Made by a program: the position numbers and the translations under genes | The notes under the pieces: model-generated | Database searches by the model: none | What the model saw: the letters and a program-made list of their open reading frames with translations, nothing else | What the model was told of the DNA's origin: nothing | Part shown: positions 6,035 through 12,246 of the stretch, one piece after another | Position numbering within the stretch: the first letter of the stretch is position 1 | Layout: every line of letters starts with the position of its first letter | DNA from: Tectiglobus sp039183375 | Lineage (GTDB): Bacteria > Pseudomonadota > Alphaproteobacteria > Rhizobiales > Hyphomicrobiaceae | DNA length: 12,246 nt | Direction: 5' to 3' | Assembly (NCBI GenBank): GCA_039183375.1 | Contig: JBCDBQ010000179.1 | Span: 1-12,246 of the forward strand

Positions 6035-8002
6035 ATGCGTGACCGCTTACGCGCGTTTGTCGTCAGGCTTGGCACTTGGCTGGTTGGCTTGCCGCGCTTC
6101 AACAAGCGTGCCGTCCTCGTTGCGATGGACTTCCTGATACTCGCATTTGCCATGTGGCTGGCGATGTCATTCCGGTTGGCCGAGCTATACGTTCCCCCTG
6201 ATCAGACAATTCTGCTGATGCTGATGGCGGCGCCGTGCATCGGTGTGGCGACATTTGCCTGGTTCGGCCTCTACCGCTTGGTGACACGCTACATTGGTCA
6301 TAAAGGAACGACAGCAATCGCGGTCTGTGTTGCCCTTTCCGTTCTCATCTGGGCGCTCGCGATCGTCCTTTCCGGTGTAAAGGGTGTGCCTCGGTCGGTT
6401 CTCCTGCTCTACGGGGTTCTGGGCATGGGGATGATCTATTCCACCCGCCAAATGGCAGCGCTGTTGTTACGTGGCGCTGGGATCCCTATTCCCGTGCCAA
6501 AACAGGAACGTCCGGCGGTGGTCATTTACGGCGCAGGGCGAACCGGGGTTCAGTTGCTTGAGGCTCTCAAGCGGACCGGCGAGGCGAGACCCGTTGGCTT
6601 CCTCGAAGACTCAAGTAATCTTTGGGGCCAATACGTAAGTGGCCAAAAAATCTACCGCCCGGAAAAACTCGCGAAGCTGATCGAGCGTGAACGCGTTCAA
6701 GAAGTCATTCTGGCGATGCCTGAAGCCCAGCGCAGAGAGCGCAAGGCAATTCTAAACTGGCTGCAGGCTTATCCAGTCCGGGTGAAACTCCTGCCGGCGA
6801 TTGAAGACTTCGCGGCCGGTCGGGTGACCGCAAGCGATTTGCGATCAGTTGATGTCGATGACCTTTTGGGTCGCGACCCTGTTCCGCCTGACACGAGCCT
6901 ATTGACCATCAATATCACGGGCAAGTCGGTAATGGTGACAGGGGCCGGTGGCTCCATCGGCTCCGAGCTCGTCCGGCAGGTTATACGTCAAAAACCGGAT
7001 CAACTTGTTCTATTTGAGCAATCAGAGGCCGCGCTGTACGAAATTGAAAGCGAGATCCGTGATAACCTCGCCGATGGTGATCAACCGAAAGTCTACGCTG
7101 TTTTGGGCTCGGTGCTCGACGAACGTCGCGTTCTCGAGATCCTGAGACGCCACCAGGTTGAAACGATCTATCATGCTGCGGCCTACAAGCATGTTCCGAT
7201 CGTTGAAGACAATCCCATGATGGGGTTGACCAACAACGCCTTCGGTACCAAATCCATCGCCGCTATGGCAAAGCGCGCTGGGGTTGAGCGCATGGTTTTG
7301 ATTTCGACGGACAAGGCTGTCCGTCCAACCAATATCATGGGCGCATCCAAGCGGTTGGCGGAGTTGGTGCTTCAGGCTGAGGCCTCCGACCCAAGCTCGC
7401 CGACGGTTTTCACCATGGTGCGGTTCGGTAATGTGCTCGACAGCTCCGGCTCCGTCGTGAGGAGGTTTCGCCGACAGATTGAGGCCGGCGGCCCGGTCAC
7501 CGTTACCCATCCGAAAATCATCCGCTATTTCATGTCCATTCCTGAGGCTGCAGAACTGGTCTTGCAGGCTGGTGCGATGGCGCAAGGCGGCGAAGTCTTC
7601 GTTTTGGAGATGGGCGAACCAGTTCGCATCGCTGATCTGGCACGCTCCATGGTTCGTCTCATGGGCCGCGATGTTCGAGATGCGAACAACCCCGAAGGCG
7701 ACGTGGAGATTGAATTTGTCGGCTTGAGACCGGGTGAAAAGCTGTTTGAGGAGTTACAACTGGGTGAGGACACCACGGATACGCAGCACCCACGTATTAT
7801 GCGTCAGGACGAACCTTTCATTGAGCGAGATGAGCTAGCGAATGAACTCTTGGCGCTAAAAACGGCGATGGATGCGTACGACACACAAGCGGTCCGCCGC
7901 ATACTATGCGATCTCGTCGAAGGCTATCAGCCGCGCGAGGAGACGTTCAAGGACGCTGCCGCCGATGTTGATTGGTTGGATGGTCCTCACACAATCCATT
8001 GA
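6035..8002 (+). CDS. Membrane-anchored nucleotide-sugar 4,6-dehydratase (CapD/WbpM/PglF family)
   Basis: A 655-residue long-form dehydratase converting UDP-GlcNAc to its 4-keto-6-deoxy form, the entry to QuiNAc, FucNAc or bacillosamine-type sugars. About four membrane helices lie in residues 25-145. A first Rossmann-like domain has GAGRTG (166-171), and the catalytic SDR domain has GAGGSIG (303-309), the STDKAVRPTNIMGASKR block with Thr425-Asp426-Lys427, Met435 in place of the usual SDR Tyr, and Lys439. The spacing matches PglF, where Thr395, Met405 and Lys409 occupy these places. RPGEKLFEEL (565-574) is the usual C-terminal signature. I chose ATG 6035; an in-frame TTG at 5993 would add 14 residues (ORF 5993-8002), and neither has a strong ribosome site. 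The product most likely feeds the WecA-like transferase downstream. A 4-ketoreductase is not present here. Confidence 0.93.
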   Translation: MRDRLRAFVVRLGTWLVGLPRFNKRAVLVAMDFLILAFAMWLAMSFRLAELYVPPDQTILLMLMAAPCIGVATFAWFGLYRLVTRYIGHKGTTAIAVCVALSVLIWALAIVLSGVKGVPRSVLLLYGVLGMGMIYSTRQMAALLLRGAGIPIPVPKQERPAVVIYGAGRTGVQLLEALKRTGEARPVGFLEDSSNLWGQYVSGQKIYRPEKLAKLIERERVQEVILAMPEAQRRERKAILNWLQAYPVRVKLLPAIEDFAAGRVTASDLRSVDVDDLLGRDPVPPDTSLLTINITGKSVMVTGAGGSIGSELVRQVIRQKPDQLVLFEQSEAALYEIESEIRDNLADGDQPKVYAVLGSVLDERRVLEILRRHQVETIYHAAAYKHVPIVEDNPMMGLTNNAFGTKSIAAMAKRAGVERMVLISTDKAVRPTNIMGASKRLAELVLQAEASDPSSPTVFTMVRFGNVLDSSGSVVRRFRRQIEAGGPVTVTHPKIIRYFMSIPEAAELVLQAGAMAQGGEVFVLEMGEPVRIADLARSMVRLMGRDVRDANNPEGDVEIEFVGLRPGEKLFEELQLGEDTTDTQHPRIMRQDEPFIERDELANELLALKTAMDAYDTQAVRRILCDLVEGYQPREETFKDAAADVDWLDGPHTIH

Positions 8003-8099
8003 GCTGCGCACTTCGCTCCAGCAATGTCTGCATATTGAGGATTGATGCGATGGCTTAGGCCCGACTCAAACAACCCAATGGTTATTCGGATCTGCTGGC

Positions 8100-8687
8100 A
8101 TGACGATGCTCGACCTAGATGATTTGGCGTCATTCTCGACGTTGCTGATTGTCGACTTAGAAGCCACATGCTCAAGCGATCCCGCGATCCCGCCAGGCAA
8201 AATGGAAACGATTGAAATTGGCGCCGTCGTTGTGGAGACCAAGCAGTTTCAAATCGTCACCGAGTATCAGTGCTTTATCCGGCCGGTCAGAAATCCGGTT
8301 CTGACGGACTTTTGCACCGAATTGACCGGCATCTCTCAGGCGATGGTCAGTGACGCAGGTTCATTCTTCGAAGTGTTTGGCGCCTTCGAAGATTGGATTG
8401 GCCAGAGCGCAGCAACGGCGGCATTTTGTTCATGGGGCGCCTATGACCGCCGGCAACTCGAGCAGGACTGCGCAATGCACGGCCGGCCCTATACAATGCC
8501 GCCGCATGCGAACCTCAAGGAGCTCTTCTCAGTCCGGCAGAATTCCAAGAAGCGTTTTGGAATGGCCAGGGCACTGCAGTTATGTGGCGTCGAACTTGCT
8601 GGGCAACATCACCGCGCGCTCGATGATGCAAAGAACATCGCCCAATTGCTGCCATGGATCGTAGGGGAGAGAACGATCCGACTATGA
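8100..8687 (+). CDS. DEDDh-type 3'-5' exonuclease (ERI-1/KapD-like)
   Basis: A 195-residue stand-alone exonuclease-domain protein. The DEDDh set is complete: Asp19 and Glu21 in LLIVDLEATC (15-24), Asp116 in SWGAYDRRQLEQD (111-123), and His171 with Asp176 in HHRALDDAKNIA (170-181). The DLEATC form of motif I and the short length match the ERI-1/SNP/KapD branch rather than RNase T or the DnaQ proofreading subunit, so an RNA or short single-strand substrate is more likely than replication proofreading. There is no signal peptide, so it should act in the cytoplasm. ATG 8100 is used; a second ATG at 8106 is possible and no good ribosome site is visible. It lies 97 bases after the dehydratase and 164 before the WecA-like gene, with no evident functional link to either. 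Confidence 0.9.
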   Translation: MTMLDLDDLASFSTLLIVDLEATCSSDPAIPPGKMETIEIGAVVVETKQFQIVTEYQCFIRPVRNPVLTDFCTELTGISQAMVSDAGSFFEVFGAFEDWIGQSAATAAFCSWGAYDRRQLEQDCAMHGRPYTMPPHANLKELFSVRQNSKKRFGMARALQLCGVELAGQHHRALDDAKNIAQLLPWIVGERTIRL

Positions 8688-8812
8688 GCGGGCAGCAGGC
8701 TCTAAGCAGGCGCAACTCCAGTCCTGCTAAGCCCGATGCTTGTTTCAGAGCCTCGGTCATTGCTGCGACCATAGTTCCGGAAGACGCCGGCCCACCCGCT
8801 ATGCCAATTTAG
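8684..8812 (+). CDS. Hypothetical 42-residue ORF overlapping the exonuclease stop (weak candidate)
   Basis: An ATG at 8684 overlaps the exonuclease stop in the form ATGA and opens a 42-codon frame to TAG at 8810-8812, filling most of the 164-base gap before the WecA-like gene. A purine-rich AGGGGAGAG lies about a dozen bases upstream. The predicted peptide (starting MSGQQALSRRNSS, ending AGPPAMPI) has no membrane helix, motif or family that I recognise. The stop-start overlap is typical of coupled genes, but a frame this short arises by chance easily. Confidence 0.2.
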   Translation: MSGQQALSRRNSSPAKPDACFRASVIAATIVPEDAGPPAMPI

Positions 8813-8851
8813 CTCGCTATTTGAGAGGTCTTCTTCGGTGAGTGGGCTGCT

Positions 8852-9874
8852 GTGCTAGCCAGCGGATTGAATGTCCTGAGCGGATTTGGGCTGTTGCTGG
8901 CCTCCGCAATACTGTCGGCGCTAATAATCGCAGCATTGATGCCGGTGCTGCGACGCTACGCGTTGGCTCGACCCAATGCCCGCTCCAGCCATACCCAACC
9001 AACCCCGCAGGGTGCCGGCGTAGCAATCATCGCAATCCCGGTTGCGGTCTTGTTGCTTAGCTATCTGCTGGGTGAGCAGGAATACTGGCAGCTCCTCTTG
9101 GCTGTGGCCCTGGTTCTGCTCGCCATCACTGGAGCCGTCGACGATGTTCACCCTTTGCCGGTATTGCTGCGACTGATCATTCAAGTGATCTCGGCTTATC
9201 TGGTCGTCATTGCAAGGCCCGAACAAGGCCAGATTCTCCCTGTGCTTCCCCAATGGCTTGAGACAGCAGGTCTGGTTATCGGTCTGGTTTGGTTCATTAA
9301 CCTCACAAATTTCATGGATGGCATTGACGGCATCACCGTCGTGCAGAAGAGCTGTGTCTCGTTTGGTGTTGTTCTCTTGTTTGCGAACCTCGCAACGCCA
9401 ATCGGCAGCTACGTCAGCCCTGTCGCGCTGGCTCTTGTCGGCGCGTTGATCGGCTTCATTCCATTCAACAAGCATGTCGCTTCAGCCTTTATGGGAGATG
9501 TTGGAAGCCTGCCAATCGGCGCCCTGACCGGATGGATGTTGATTGTTGTTGCAGCCGAGGGTTTCATTGCTGCGGCGCTCCTGCTTCCCTTGTACTACCT
9601 AGCCGACGCGACGATCACGCTCTACCGCCGCTGGAAGCGAGGCGAAACACTCCATGAAGCCCATCGTTCCCATTTTTACCAGCTTGCCGTTCAACGTGGC
9701 TTTCGCGTTCCAGAAGTCACCAACAGGATCCTTGGCTTGAACATCACGCTCGGTCTGCTGGCACTGCTCAGCGCTGAGATGGCAAGCCCAGTCGTTGACG
9801 TCGCGGCTCTGTGTGCCGGTGCAATTCTCACCGCAGCCCTGATGCGCCACTTCGATCGTGGCCGCAATGTCTGA
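8852..9874 (+). CDS. WecA/WbpL-like polyprenyl-phosphate sugar-1-phosphate transferase (MraY family, GT4)
   Basis: A 340-residue multi-pass membrane enzyme that transfers a sugar-1-phosphate from a UDP-sugar to undecaprenyl phosphate, beginning a lipid-linked glycan. About ten hydrophobic segments are visible. Family motifs in order: SSHTQPTPQGAG (45-56), DDVHPLP (97-103, the Mg-binding DD), NLTNFMDGIDG (150-160), GDVGSLPIGA (215-224) and HRSHFYQ (271-277). The HRSHFYQ form points to the WbpL/WecA group rather than MraY. The start is GTG 8852: the frame has a stop at 8822-8824 and no earlier start codon. The expected substrate is a 6-deoxy-HexNAc UDP-sugar made from the product of the upstream dehydratase, as for WbpL or Rhizobium WreU, though UDP-GlcNAc cannot be excluded. 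Its last 8 bases overlap the next gene. Confidence 0.92.
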   Translation: MLASGLNVLSGFGLLLASAILSALIIAALMPVLRRYALARPNARSSHTQPTPQGAGVAIIAIPVAVLLLSYLLGEQEYWQLLLAVALVLLAITGAVDDVHPLPVLLRLIIQVISAYLVVIARPEQGQILPVLPQWLETAGLVIGLVWFINLTNFMDGIDGITVVQKSCVSFGVVLLFANLATPIGSYVSPVALALVGALIGFIPFNKHVASAFMGDVGSLPIGALTGWMLIVVAAEGFIAAALLLPLYYLADATITLYRRWKRGETLHEAHRSHFYQLAVQRGFRVPEVTNRILGLNITLGLLALLSAEMASPVVDVAALCAGAILTAALMRHFDRGRNV

Positions 9875-11306
9875 GGACGAGTCTCGCGATTGGCCGCTGG
9901 CTGGTTGGGTCGTGATTGCAATCGCTCTCTCCTTGGCGACAGCAGCTCTCATATATTATGCCGACCGCTTCTCCTGGCATCTCAACTTAACTGAGATCCC
10001 TGCCGTACCGCTTGCAGTCGCAAGCTTGATGATTGGTATCGTGTTCGCAAGCCTGGCCTGGATCATTCCGTGGTCGATAAGAACGCGCAGCCACGAGAGG
10101 ATCGGACTTCTATACTTCGTCTTGGCTTTCGGTCTGCTCTTGCGGCTCGCAATGCTTGTTTCAACGCCAGCACTGGAAGATGATTTTTACCGCTATCTTT
10201 GGGATGGCGGCGTTGTTGCATCCGGCTACAATCCTTATGCACGGTCGCCAAACAATGTGTTTGACGTGAAGGCACCCGAGCCGCTGCAACAGCTGGCCGC
10301 CGAGTCAGGCGCCGTGATCGAGCGGGTCAATCATCCACAACTCAAGACCATATATCCACCCGTCGCCCAGTTCTGGTTTGCCGTCGCCCATCAATTGCAG
10401 CCATGGAGCCTGTTGGGCTGGCGATTGCTTGGTGTCATCGCGGAAGTCGTAACGGTGGCTCTGATCCTGCTGCTGCTACAGAAATGCGGCCGATCACCAC
10501 TTTGGAGTGCTCTTTATTGGTGGAATCCGCTGGTCATCAAGGAACTCATAAACTCGGCGCATATGGAGTTTCTGCTGCTGCCGACGCTGCTACTCGCAGT
10601 CTATCTGGCAGTTCAACATCGCTATGTCTTGGGAACGGTGACCTTGGCATTTGCGGTCGGAACAAAGCTTTGGCCGTTAATGCTCGTCCCGTTAATGCTC
10701 AGACCGCTTCTGCAATCCCCTGGAAGATTGCTGACTGCCCTATTGATTTTCGGAGTTTTGTCGTTGGCCTGGATCGCTTGGCCATTGCTCGGTGGTATCG
10801 ACGAGAGCTCTGGCTTCGTCGCATTCGCAAAGCATTGGCAGACGAATAGTGCACTTTTTCAAAACACGAACGGGCTCGCCGTCACAATCTTTTCGGGTTT
10901 CGGATTGGACAAGGAGACTATCGGATCGGCCGTCCGTCTGGTCTTTGCAGCCATCGTCGGCCTACTGGCAATCGCGCTGTCACGTCCAAGATATCTTGAT
11001 CAACATGATGTTATGCAGCGCTATGCTGTCGTGATCGTTGCCATGTTTCTTCTCAGTCCGGCACAGTTTCCCTGGTATGGCACCTGGGTGATTATCCTGC
11101 TCCCGTTCTTTCCACTTTACGGTCTTTTGATTATGACCGCGACCCTGCCCCTGTACTATCTGTCCTTCCACTTCTCGGCGCTCGGCAACTACGAATTGTT
11201 TAATGCCTGGGTGCTGTGGTGGATATGGATACCGATTTGGCTTGGTTTGGCCGTTGATGGATGGAACATCTGGCGCCAACCACTAGTTTGGCAGGCTGAT
11301 GCGTAA
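9867..11306 (+). CDS. Multi-pass GT-C glycosyltransferase (polyprenyl-phosphate-sugar dependent, mannosyltransferase-like)
   Basis: A 479-residue integral membrane protein with roughly a dozen hydrophobic segments. The loop after the second or third helix holds EDDFYRYLWDG (104-114) and YNPYARSP (121-128), the acidic DD and RYLWDG signature of bacterial GT-C/GT87-type enzymes that take sugar from a polyprenyl-phosphate donor. IYPP (162-165), NSAHMEF (229-235) and SPAQFPWY (397-404) are further blocks recalling this group. It probably adds a hexose to a lipid-linked or envelope glycan on the periplasmic face. The ATG overlaps the preceding stop as ATGTCTGA; a GTG nine bases upstream (9858) is also in frame. 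Its own stop overlaps the GT2 start by 8 bases, so the GT-C enzyme and its likely donor synthase are coupled. Sugar and acceptor are unknown. Confidence 0.82.
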   Translation: MSEDESRDWPLAGWVVIAIALSLATAALIYYADRFSWHLNLTEIPAVPLAVASLMIGIVFASLAWIIPWSIRTRSHERIGLLYFVLAFGLLLRLAMLVSTPALEDDFYRYLWDGGVVASGYNPYARSPNNVFDVKAPEPLQQLAAESGAVIERVNHPQLKTIYPPVAQFWFAVAHQLQPWSLLGWRLLGVIAEVVTVALILLLLQKCGRSPLWSALYWWNPLVIKELINSAHMEFLLLPTLLLAVYLAVQHRYVLGTVTLAFAVGTKLWPLMLVPLMLRPLLQSPGRLLTALLIFGVLSLAWIAWPLLGGIDESSGFVAFAKHWQTNSALFQNTNGLAVTIFSGFGLDKETIGSAVRLVFAAIVGLLAIALSRPRYLDQHDVMQRYAVVIVAMFLLSPAQFPWYGTWVIILLPFFPLYGLLIMTATLPLYYLSFHFSALGNYELFNAWVLWWIWIPIWLGLAVDGWNIWRQPLVWQADA

Positions 11307-12039
11307 CGGGTGCAGTATCGCTGTGGTGATCCCGGCTCTCAATGAAGAGCAAGCGATTGCGCAGGTCATCAAGGAAGTTCCATGGTGGGTGGACCGCATT
11401 GTCGTCGCCGACAACGGTTCGACAGACGGTACATCTGCTGCTGCGCAGCAAGCCGGTGCAACAGTTGTCTATCAGCCAGAACGCGGATATGGCGCGGCCT
11501 GCCTCGCTGCCATCGACGAACTGGACGCAATAGATATTGTCGTGTTCGTGGACGGTGATCTGAGCGACTATCCGGAGGATATGGATCAGCTCGTGGATCC
11601 GATCGCCGCTGGAAGCTGTGACATGGTTATCGCGTCGCGCTCCATTGGTGAACGCGAAACGGGCGCTCTCACGCCTCAGCAACTCTTTGGCAATTGGCTT
11701 GCCACCCGTTTGATGAGTCTCATCTGGGGCGCGAAGTTCACAGACCTCGGTCCGTTTCGCGCTATTCGCTTTTCGGCCTTGAAGCAAATCGGCATGCGCG
11801 ACCGCGATTACGGATGGACAGTCGAGATGCAGATCCGCGCGATCGAAGAGGATCTCACGTATATTGAGGTGCCGGCGCGTTATCGGCGGCGCATCGGCGA
11901 ATCGAAAGTCTCAGGCACGGTGCGCGGAACGGTGATGGCCGGCTACAAGATACTGAGCCTGATTGGTCGCCATGCCATCCGCCATTGGTTCTCCAGGAGG
12001 CCGACAGGCGAAAAACAGCGATCGCGCTCGACGACGTAG
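11299..12039 (+). CDS. GT2 glycosyltransferase, DPM1-like polyprenyl-phosphate sugar synthase
   Basis: A 246-residue GT-A fold family 2 glycosyltransferase. Visible motifs are IPALNEE (11-17), ADNGSTDGT (37-45), the GAA-type RGYGAA (62-67), the metal-binding DGD at 85-87 in VFVDGDLSD, TDLGPFRAIR (148-157), YGWTVEMQIRA (171-181) and the SKVSGT acceptor-loop block (202-207). The length and the DLGPFRAIR/YGWTVEM blocks resemble dolichyl- or polyprenyl-phosphate mannose/glucose synthases without the C-terminal membrane helices. It probably charges undecaprenyl phosphate with a hexose at the inner face of the membrane, providing the donor for the overlapping GT-C gene. The ATG overlaps the GT-C stop (ATGCGTAA), and AGG lies 3 bases before it. 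The basic C-terminal tail (RRPTGEKQRSRS) could aid membrane contact. Confidence 0.88.
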   Translation: MRNGCSIAVVIPALNEEQAIAQVIKEVPWWVDRIVVADNGSTDGTSAAAQQAGATVVYQPERGYGAACLAAIDELDAIDIVVFVDGDLSDYPEDMDQLVDPIAAGSCDMVIASRSIGERETGALTPQQLFGNWLATRLMSLIWGAKFTDLGPFRAIRFSALKQIGMRDRDYGWTVEMQIRAIEEDLTYIEVPARYRRRIGESKVSGTVRGTVMAGYKILSLIGRHAIRHWFSRRPTGEKQRSRSTT

Positions 12040-12057
12040 GCAGGTTCGGCTCCGAAT

Positions 12058-12080
12058 AGACGATCGGGCGCCCGTCGTTT
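12058..12080 (+). terminator. Hairpin after the GT2 gene, probable operon terminator
   Basis: Eighteen bases after the GT2 stop, ACGA-T-CGG pairs with CCG-TCGT around a GCGC loop, giving seven base pairs with one bulged T, extendable by a G-T and an A-T pair. The right arm runs into only three Ts, so termination would be moderate. It sits between the last glycan gene and a promoter-like element for def, which makes a transcription boundary here reasonable. Confidence 0.45.
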
Positions 12081-12101
12081 CGCCTACGGCAATTGATGAC
12101 A

Positions 12102-12130
12102 TTGACCCTCTCTCCTGCCTCGCCTATGTC
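12102..12130 (+). promoter_or_regulatory. Promoter-like element for def, start predicted at the ATG
   Basis: TTGACC (12102-12107), a 17-base spacer and TATGTC (12125-12130) give a good -35 and a -10 beginning TAT, acceptable for alphaproteobacterial housekeeping promoters. Transcription would begin about 12136-12138, at the A of the def ATG (12137). No Shine-Dalgarno sequence precedes the ATG, consistent with a leaderless transcript. Confidence 0.5.
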
Positions 12131-12136
12131 AGCGCC

Positions 12137-12246
12137 ATGGCTAAACTCGATATTATAACTCTTCCCGATCCCATGCTCAGGCAGGAGTCTGAGCCGGTGG
12201 AGCGCGTGGACGATGAACTCCGCCAGCTATTCGATGACATGCTGGA
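12137..12246 (+). CDS. def: Peptide deformylase, N-terminal part (cut by window edge)
   Basis: The last 110 bases encode the beginning of peptide deformylase, the Fe/Zn hydrolase that removes the formyl group from the initiator methionine of new proteins. The translation starts MAKLDIITLPDPMLRQ and continues SEPVERVDDELRQLFDDML, which is the conserved N-terminal strand and first helix of the family. The catalytic GxGLAA, EGCLS and HEFDH motifs lie beyond the window. ATG 12137 is the family start, and there is no ribosome site before it. In many alphaproteobacteria def heads a def-fmt-truA group and lies near recR; here about 10 kb of other genes lies between recR and def. Confidence 0.93.
   Translation, partial: MAKLDIITLPDPMLRQESEPVERVDDELRQLFDDML

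Noticed and set aside
7022..7585. 187-residue minus-strand frame inside the dehydratase
   Set aside because: It is antisense to the catalytic SDR domain, with no start signals or recognised domain. Codon constraint on the real gene explains the openness.
8705..8728. AGCAGG ... CCTGCT inverted repeat in the gap after the exonuclease
   Set aside because: A six-base stem with a 12-base loop and no T-tract; it is within the range expected by chance.
8921..9475. 184-residue minus-strand frame inside the WecA-like gene
   Set aside because: The composition (Gln/Asn/Asp-rich) is what hydrophobic membrane codons give when read on the other strand. It is an antisense shadow.
11200..11787. 195-residue minus-strand frame across the GT-C/GT2 junction
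   Set aside because: It is antisense to two well-supported glycosyltransferases and has no motif or ribosome site.
1..12246. CRISPR arrays, insertion sequences, tRNA or rRNA genes
   Set aside because: Both strands were read for regularly spaced repeats, transposase motifs, terminal inverted repeats and tRNA-like cloverleafs; none was seen.

Overview
The window looks like chromosomal DNA of an alphaproteobacterium of moderate GC content. The order is not resolved. The lines of support are the sequence character of recR and def, a histidine kinase whose dimerisation domain resembles the PleC/DivJ/PdhS type, two family III CoA-transferases, and TTAA-N7-TTAA-like (CtrA-type) boxes in two upstream regions. 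No tRNA, rRNA, CRISPR array, transposase or integrase is visible. Genes are packed tightly, and no gene-free stretch exceeds about 190 bases.

Left part (1-4589). The window opens inside a CaiB/BaiF-type CoA-transferase, followed by recR on the same strand. Converging on recR, and only 10 bases away, is a minus-strand two-gene operon: a short soluble histidine kinase without a sensor domain, then a HerA/DUF87-type hexameric DNA-translocase ATPase whose ATG lies inside the last codons of the kinase. No NurA nuclease and no response regulator accompany them.

Middle (4590-5908). A 185-base divergent intergenic region separates the kinase from a plus-strand alpha-methylacyl-CoA racemase homologue that keeps the catalytic His, Asp and Glu of the family. 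The region holds a CtrA-like box placed over the -35 position of a possible kinase promoter.

Right part (6035-12039). Five plus-strand genes follow. Four form a coherent lipid-linked glycan set: a membrane-anchored nucleotide-sugar 4,6-dehydratase (CapD/WbpM/PglF type), a WecA/WbpL-type polyprenyl-phosphate sugar-1-phosphate transferase, a multi-pass GT-C glycosyltransferase, and a DPM1-like GT2 that probably makes the polyprenyl-phosphate sugar donor for the GT-C enzyme. The last three are closely spaced, with two 8-base gene overlaps. Between the dehydratase and the WecA-like gene sits a DEDDh 3'-5' exonuclease of the ERI-1/KapD kind. A 4-ketoreductase, flippase, polymerase and ligase are not in the window, so the pathway must be completed elsewhere.

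Right end. After the GT2 there is a hairpin that could terminate transcription, then a promoter-like element whose predicted start falls at the ATG of def (peptide deformylase, cut by the window edge). This suggests a leaderless def mRNA.

The best candidates for something not well described are the kinase-HerA pair with its CtrA-like upstream box, the low-complexity tail of HerA ending in a charged peptide, and the leaderless def promoter.
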